Below, one piece after another: positions 28,312 through 31,615 of a stretch of DNA of 31,615 nucleotides (position 1 is its first letter; each line of letters starts with the position of its first letter). The notes beneath the pieces were generated by a model. The model ran no database searches and had not been told where the DNA came from. It saw only the letters and a program-made list of their open reading frames with translations. The stretch comes from a virus. The stretch lies in the IMG/VR virus record IMGVR_UViG_3300021405_000041, positions 1 to 31,615 of that record; one strand, given 5' to 3'. A program made the translations under genes and the position numbers.

Positions 28312-28748
28312 TACGACGTTGCCGCATTGCCCATCTGGATCGTGGAAAGTTCAAGCGAGAAAGATTTCGTCGGCTGTGCCGTGTTCGCCACCGGCTGCGC
28401 CGCCGCCATCGTCGAGGCTTCCAGATAAAGCGGCAGCGCGTTATTGCCCCCAGAATTTGTCGCCAATTCACACATGATTTCCCATAGCTCGTCGATCGGA
28501 TACACTTCCGGCCGCGCGTTCGGAATAGACACCGGATCAGGCGGCAGAATGATCGTGCCAAGCTGGCGCTGATACTGATCAAGCTCGTCTCTTGAGACGA
28601 GAATTCTCTTATTTATCAATTGGGTTCCGGCCCAGTCAAATTGCCAGACCAAATCCCTTTGATTGGAAATCATGCCGTTGCGGTCACTCGTTCCCCAAGC
28701 GGACGGATCAGTTGCGTTCGTTCGGGCACGTCGCGGGTGAGGGCGCAT
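28311..28748 (-). CDS. phage structural protein, unknown (145 aa)
   Basis: The protein begins MRPHPRRARTNATDPSAWGT, then SDRNGMISNQRDLVWQFDWA, and later RQLGTIILPPDPVSIPNARP. I recall this opening from a conserved gene in tail regions of Hyphomicrobiales phages. Some members have Cys pairs at the SDRNG and LVSRDELD positions that could bind zinc; here those residues are not Cys. The gene overlaps the spike gene and starts four bases after the gp4-like gene. Its role is unknown. Confidence 0.65.
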   Translation of the reverse strand: MRPHPRRARTNATDPSAWGTSDRNGMISNQRDLVWQFDWAGTQLINKRILVSRDELDQYQRQLGTIILPPDPVSIPNARPEVYPIDELWEIMCELATNSGGNNALPLYLEASTMAAAQPVANTAQPTKSFSLELSTIQMGNAATS

Positions 28749-28751
28749 GGT

Positions 28752-29468
28752 TTAATTCCGGTAATAACTGCTGAGTGCTGGAGCGAGAGTCATCGGCACA
28801 GGTTCGGTATCCTGCGTCGCGGCTATCTTCCAAGAATCCTCGGCATCGTCCTTGCACAATTTTCGGAAAGCTAAGGCATCGTATCCGGGAGGCGTCGGAT
28901 AGATTCGGGAGAACCGCGAGACCAAACCACTGACCAGCGCATCGAGCCAGCGGTAAGGCACATTCGGCGTTTCCCCACCGGGAAGATTCGCATCCTGAAT
29001 CTGCGTACAGGAAAAGTAATCGAATGTGTACGGACCATTTGAATCCGGCACCGGATAGAACGTGAGCGTCGGAGCAATCAAACGATCCATCCACCAGACA
29101 GTCGGGGCACCAGGAGTCTGCTGATTCGCGTAACTCAGATATTCCGTGCGCGAGATCGGGGTGATGTAACGCCGCGATTCGTTCGAGGTGCCGAAGTTCA
29201 AGACAATTGAAGCGTCAAGCACAAGCACCGTCTGCGGCGGCAACGCAATCGTCGCCACGCCAGGCGTAAGGGCTACTTGATTGCGAACAACGAGCCAGAG
29301 ATTGGGTTGGCGATTCGACCATTCGACGAAAAGAAGATTCAACTCGCGCCGCGCCGTGAGCATGTGCTCCTGACGCAATTCCGGCGCACGGATATAGACG
29401 CGCTCAAATGCAGCGAGCACGCATTCGCCATTCGACGGTCCGAAGTTATAAGTGCCGCTCGAAGTGAT
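28752..29468 (-). CDS. head-tail adaptor (P22 gp4-like), start codon probably ATC
   Basis: The core (ELRQEHMLTARRELNLLFVE, WWMDRLIAPTLTFYPVPDSN, PYRWLDALVSGLVSRFSRIY) matches the helical adaptor that joins portal to tail in P22-like phages. The usual family N-terminus, SGTYNF then an ER helix, is present as ITSSGTYNFGPSNGECVLAA. It lies upstream of the first normal start, a GTG at 29420 that has no Shine-Dalgarno. Going upstream there is no ATG, GTG or TTG before a TAG at 29480-29478. AGGAG sits six bases before an ATC at 29468-29466. I therefore annotate 238 aa from ATC. A sequencing error or a mutated ATG is the alternative. Confidence 0.6.
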   Translation of the reverse strand: MTSSGTYNFGPSNGECVLAAFERVYIRAPELRQEHMLTARRELNLLFVEWSNRQPNLWLVVRNQVALTPGVATIALPPQTVLVLDASIVLNFGTSNESRRYITPISRTEYLSYANQQTPGAPTVWWMDRLIAPTLTFYPVPDSNGPYTFDYFSCTQIQDANLPGGETPNVPYRWLDALVSGLVSRFSRIYPTPPGYDALAFRKLCKDDAEDSWKIAATQDTEPVPMTLAPALSSYYRN

Positions 29469-29503
29469 CTTACTCTCCTACGCCGCTGTGACCGCACGGA
29501 CTC

Positions 29504-29614
29504 TCAACGACAAAACGCGACGATGATCCCCACAATAACAACCCAACCCGCAAGAGACACCGCGAACTTCGTCCAATGCAGCGACGGCGTCCCGCCCAAC
29601 GGAAAGACTCTCAT
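29504..29614 (-). CDS. 36-aa single-span membrane peptide
   Basis: ATG 29614 overlaps the stop of the preceding fibre gene as ATGA. The ORF encodes MRVFPLGGTPSLHWTKFAVS, then LAGWVVIVGIIVAFCR, and ends in TGA at 29506-29504. One hydrophobic helix with a short amphipathic head is evident. The overlap with the upstream gene is the main support for coding; a longer frame to 29908 is antisense to nothing but lies inside the fibre gene. Confidence 0.5.
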   Translation of the reverse strand: MRVFPLGGTPSLHWTKFAVSLAGWVVIVGIIVAFCR

Positions 29615-30267
29615 CTTCGCCTCCGCGCCTGCATCACACCATAAACCGAAGCCGTCGAAGTTGCAAAAGCAAACGACCCATTGAGGAACGCTGTCCCCGC
29701 TGCCGCGAGGCTCACCCTTGCAGGTCCGACATTCACCGCCGTATCCACTATTCCGGTCAACCCTGCGCCTAATCCTATTTGTGTCTGCGCTCCCGACGTA
29801 AGCCCAGGCAATGCCGTGTTCGACGCCACACTGATTCCGACCGTCAGCGACGTAAAGACCGTAATCGCCGCCCCAGCATGAACGATTCCTTGACCCCACA
29901 CGTCCCAATCGCCAGCAGAAAGAGGCAGCGAAACAATTCCCGTGGCCGCACCAGTCGAGATTGCAAACGCAGAACCGGACACCAGTGAGGTACTGAGGTA
30001 TTCACCGATGTTTCCGGCGGACGCTGAATCATTCGTCGCTGATCCTGGAATCTGTCCCGCGACCGCAGTCCCCGCGGGACCGATAGCAACGCCACCGCTC
30101 TTTGACACGGTAGGATTCGGGAACATTCCCGAAAGATCGCCGCCTGCGGTAGCACCACCTACGATTGGAAGGCCGCTATTGGTCCCTGTAGGATCAGCTG
30201 CCTGCGCAGACTCGATAAACCACGGCAGGAACGGAAGCCCAAACAGAAACCCACGTCTTTGATTCAT
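29611..30267 (-). CDS. secreted-like fibre/tip protein with GDLSGxxPNPTV motif
   Basis: I chose ATG 30267 (218 aa) because it follows the upstream stop directly and gives a signal-peptide-like start (MNQRRGFLFGLPFLPWFIES, then AQAAD). The frame back to 30318 overlaps the previous gene. GGDLSGMFPNPTVSKSG at about residues 42-58 is a widespread motif of phage fibres and collagen-like tip proteins. The remainder is beta-rich Ala/Gly/Ser/Val sequence ending MQARRRR. A signal peptide is unusual in a virion protein, so export to the host envelope is also possible. Confidence 0.6.
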   Translation of the reverse strand: MNQRRGFLFGLPFLPWFIESAQAADPTGTNSGLPIVGGATAGGDLSGMFPNPTVSKSGGVAIGPAGTAVAGQIPGSATNDSASAGNIGEYLSTSLVSGSAFAISTGAATGIVSLPLSAGDWDVWGQGIVHAGAAITVFTSLTVGISVASNTALPGLTSGAQTQIGLGAGLTGIVDTAVNVGPARVSLAAAGTAFLNGSFAFATSTASVYGVMQARRRR

Positions 30268-30274
30268 CTGATTC

Positions 30275-30535
30275 TCACAAGAGCTTAAACAAGAACGATT
30301 TCTGCGTGGGAGAACCACTGTTGAACGTGAAGAGCAGTTGGTTCACCGCACTTTCGGCGTTCGTTACATCCTGCGCCACAATGTCGGTTCGCGCGCCTCC
30401 CGACGTAAAATAACTTGGAATCAGCGTGGCATCCTGCACGATTCTATCGTTCAACTCTTGCAGGGTTTCCAAGTCATTCACCAGATTCTGCACAGTCTGA
30501 AAGTACAGATTTCCGAAGGATGCTGCGTTTGTCAT
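30275..30535 (-). CDS. small phage structural-type protein (86 aa)
   Basis: The product is helical in its first half (FGNLYFQTVQNLVNDLETLQ, ELNDRIVQDATLIPSYF). It ends with VAQDVTNAESAVNQLLFTFN and a short hydrophobic tail. It lies between two fibre-type genes. I recognise no named family; a chaperone or connector for the neighbouring adhesins is possible but unproven. Confidence 0.6.
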   Translation of the reverse strand: MTNAASFGNLYFQTVQNLVNDLETLQELNDRIVQDATLIPSYFTSGGARTDIVAQDVTNAESAVNQLLFTFNSGSPTQKSFLFKLL

Positions 30536-30545
30536 AGGGTTTCCT

Positions 30546-31565
30546 TTATGGTGCTCCCGTTGAGTCTCGCCAAGATATTACCCAGATTTCACCGCGACCA
30601 CCTGCTCCACCAGCACCGGAAGTCTGCGTGCTAATCGCTGCGCCACCACCACCGCCACCACCACCGGGAATGCCGCCAGAGCCCCCAGCGCCGCCTATGG
30701 CGGTTATGCTGGACGCTCCACCACCACCACCTGATCCTGCCCAGCCGGCACAGCCAGAGTTTACGCCGTTGCTTCCTGCAATCGTGCCTCCTGCGGTGCC
30801 GCCGTTACCGCCTGTGAATTGAGAGGATATGCCGCCGGCACCGCCGTTTTCTGCGGTGACAGTAGAAATAGAGCCGCCGCCACCGCCGCCCGCACCGCCC
30901 CTAATGGCGTTGCCACCCGCAGGGCCAGCAATTGTGTTCGCGTTACCTGCGCCACCACCGCCACCGCAGATATTAGTGTTTGCCGTTCCCGCACCGTTTC
31001 CGGTATTTCCCGCAACGCCGCCGTTTGCGCCCGCCGTTCCCGCAGTATTTGTTGAAGTCGAACCTCCCGCACCGGCCAAACCCGCACCGCCGCCACCCGC
31101 CGAAGCTCCATCCGTTGCTAGACCGCCGGCTCCACTTCCACCAGCGTAAGCTGTCTGGGTCTGCGAACCACCGCCGCTGTTCGATGAGGCCGACCCGGTG
31201 GCACCGTAATTAGTTATTGTAAATGTTGAATTTGTTGACGGCGTAATCGCACCGCCTGCCGTACCAGCAGTGTTCGCACCTGACACACCAGCGCCACCAT
31301 TGGCGCCGACCCCGACTGTGTAAGTCTCAGTTGAACCAAACCACCAAGATGGAAAGGTTTGGTCGATTAAAGCGGCGCCGCCGCCGCCAGAACCCGAAGA
31401 TGCCGACGATGCTGCTGTCCGTGATGCTCCAGCCCCACCACCTCCACCACCCCCAGCCATAATCAGCCGAATATGCGTGGCCCACGGCTGTTTGATCCAG
31501 GTCGCTGCCGTGCCTGTGGTGAACTTCTCGACTAGGACGTTCGGATATACGGCTGTGAGGCTCAT
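30546..31565 (-). CDS. glycine-rich tail tip adhesin
   Basis: This 339-aa protein has an N-terminal 35-residue beta segment (VLVEKFTTGTAATWIKQPWA). Glycine-rich runs follow (GGGGGGGAGA, GGAGGGGGG and others) separated by variable Thr/Asn/Ser patches, and it closes with GRGEIWVISW. This is the composition of phage glycine-rich adhesins that fold as packed polyglycine helices and present variable loops to receptors. The start overlaps the stop of the upstream gene, whose own ending is also Gly-rich. Confidence 0.75.
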   Translation of the reverse strand: MSLTAVYPNVLVEKFTTGTAATWIKQPWATHIRLIMAGGGGGGGAGASRTAASSASSGSGGGGAALIDQTFPSWWFGSTETYTVGVGANGGAGVSGANTAGTAGGAITPSTNSTFTITNYGATGSASSNSGGGSQTQTAYAGGSGAGGLATDGASAGGGGAGLAGAGGSTSTNTAGTAGANGGVAGNTGNGAGTANTNICGGGGGAGNANTIAGPAGGNAIRGGAGGGGGGSISTVTAENGGAGGISSQFTGGNGGTAGGTIAGSNGVNSGCAGWAGSGGGGGASSITAIGGAGGSGGIPGGGGGGGGAAISTQTSGAGGAGGRGEIWVISWRDSTGAP

Positions 31566-31615
31566 TCGGATATCACGACAACGATGCCGCCCCCTCCGTT
31601 GCCGCCTGCGCCGCT
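31562..31615 (-). CDS. 3' end of a second glycine-rich adhesin-type gene (partial)
   Basis: Only the last 17 residues are in the window: SGAGGNGGGGIVVVISE, then TGA at 31564-31562. The ending resembles the C-terminus of the neighbouring adhesin (a Gly run, then a short hydrophobic strand), so the genes look like tandem paralogues. The stop overlaps the next ATG (ATGA). Confidence 0.6.
   Translation of the reverse strand, partial: SGAGGNGGGGIVVVISE

Noticed and set aside
22102-31565. Possible diversity-generating retroelement acting on the fibre genes
   Set aside because: No reverse transcriptase, template repeat or paired variable repeat with adenine-biased differences was seen. The two-gene fibre module differs throughout rather than at adenines only.
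1-31615. tRNA genes, attachment-site cores and CRISPR arrays
   Set aside because: I looked for tRNA-like cloverleafs near the integrase and for regularly spaced repeats and found none I could support.

Overview
The window reads as part of a temperate, probably short-tailed (podovirus-like) phage or prophage of an alphaproteobacterium. The host inference rests on the high-GC codon use and on an outer-membrane-protein N-terminus (signal peptide followed by AADMPVPFLKAP) of a style I associate with Bradyrhizobium-like Hyphomicrobiales. No rRNA, tRNA, CRISPR array or clear host housekeeping gene is visible. Terminase, portal, capsid and replication genes are not in the window and presumably lie beyond its ends.

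Layout. (1) Positions 1-6637, plus strand: the end of an unknown gene, a small helix-turn-helix protein, a tyrosine integrase, then about twenty very small ORFs (28-212 codons). Many are preceded by a recurring start-associated sequence (roughly ACAGCAGGGAA, then 4-8 nt, then ATG) and a GTTAAC box that often contains the stop codon of the gene before. One encodes a protein resembling C5 cytosine methyltransferases. (2) Positions 6624-11502, minus strand: lysis and host-interface genes. These include a GH108-like endolysin, several small membrane proteins that are holin or spanin candidates, a secreted beta-barrel-like outer membrane protein, a class-3 lipase that stops just after its GHSLG serine motif, and a C4 zinc ribbon protein. 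(3) Positions 11557-19644, minus strand: virion and ejection genes, namely two very large proteins (907 and 1039 aa; the second carries an internal S74 autoprotease/chaperone motif), a GNAT acetyltransferase, a 343-aa structural protein and a small fibre-like protein. (4) Positions about 19943-22100: an insertion of plus-strand genes in the minus-strand late block. It holds an IS1595-family transposase and four small overlapping passenger-type ORFs, next to what looks like a truncated phage gene. (5) Positions 22102-31615, minus strand: tail nozzle, fibres/spike, head-tail adaptors, mini membrane proteins and tandem glycine-rich adhesins.

The late genes are transcribed from right to left and are tightly coupled: ATGA or TAATG overlaps occur at most junctions, and I used these overlaps and Shine-Dalgarno positions to choose many starts. 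The two transcription units converge at about 6630, where gene ends overlap by 14 bp.

The most notable signals are: a three-copy dispersed repeat of about 70 bp (two copies follow late-gene stop codons, one is inverted); the repeated start-associated sequences of the early region; the S74 Ser/Lys pair in the middle of a 1039-aa virion protein; a head-tail adaptor gene whose conserved N-terminus lies upstream of any normal start codon and begins at an ATC behind a good Shine-Dalgarno sequence; a fibre C-terminal module shared by two genes; and the unresolved IS1595 insertion.
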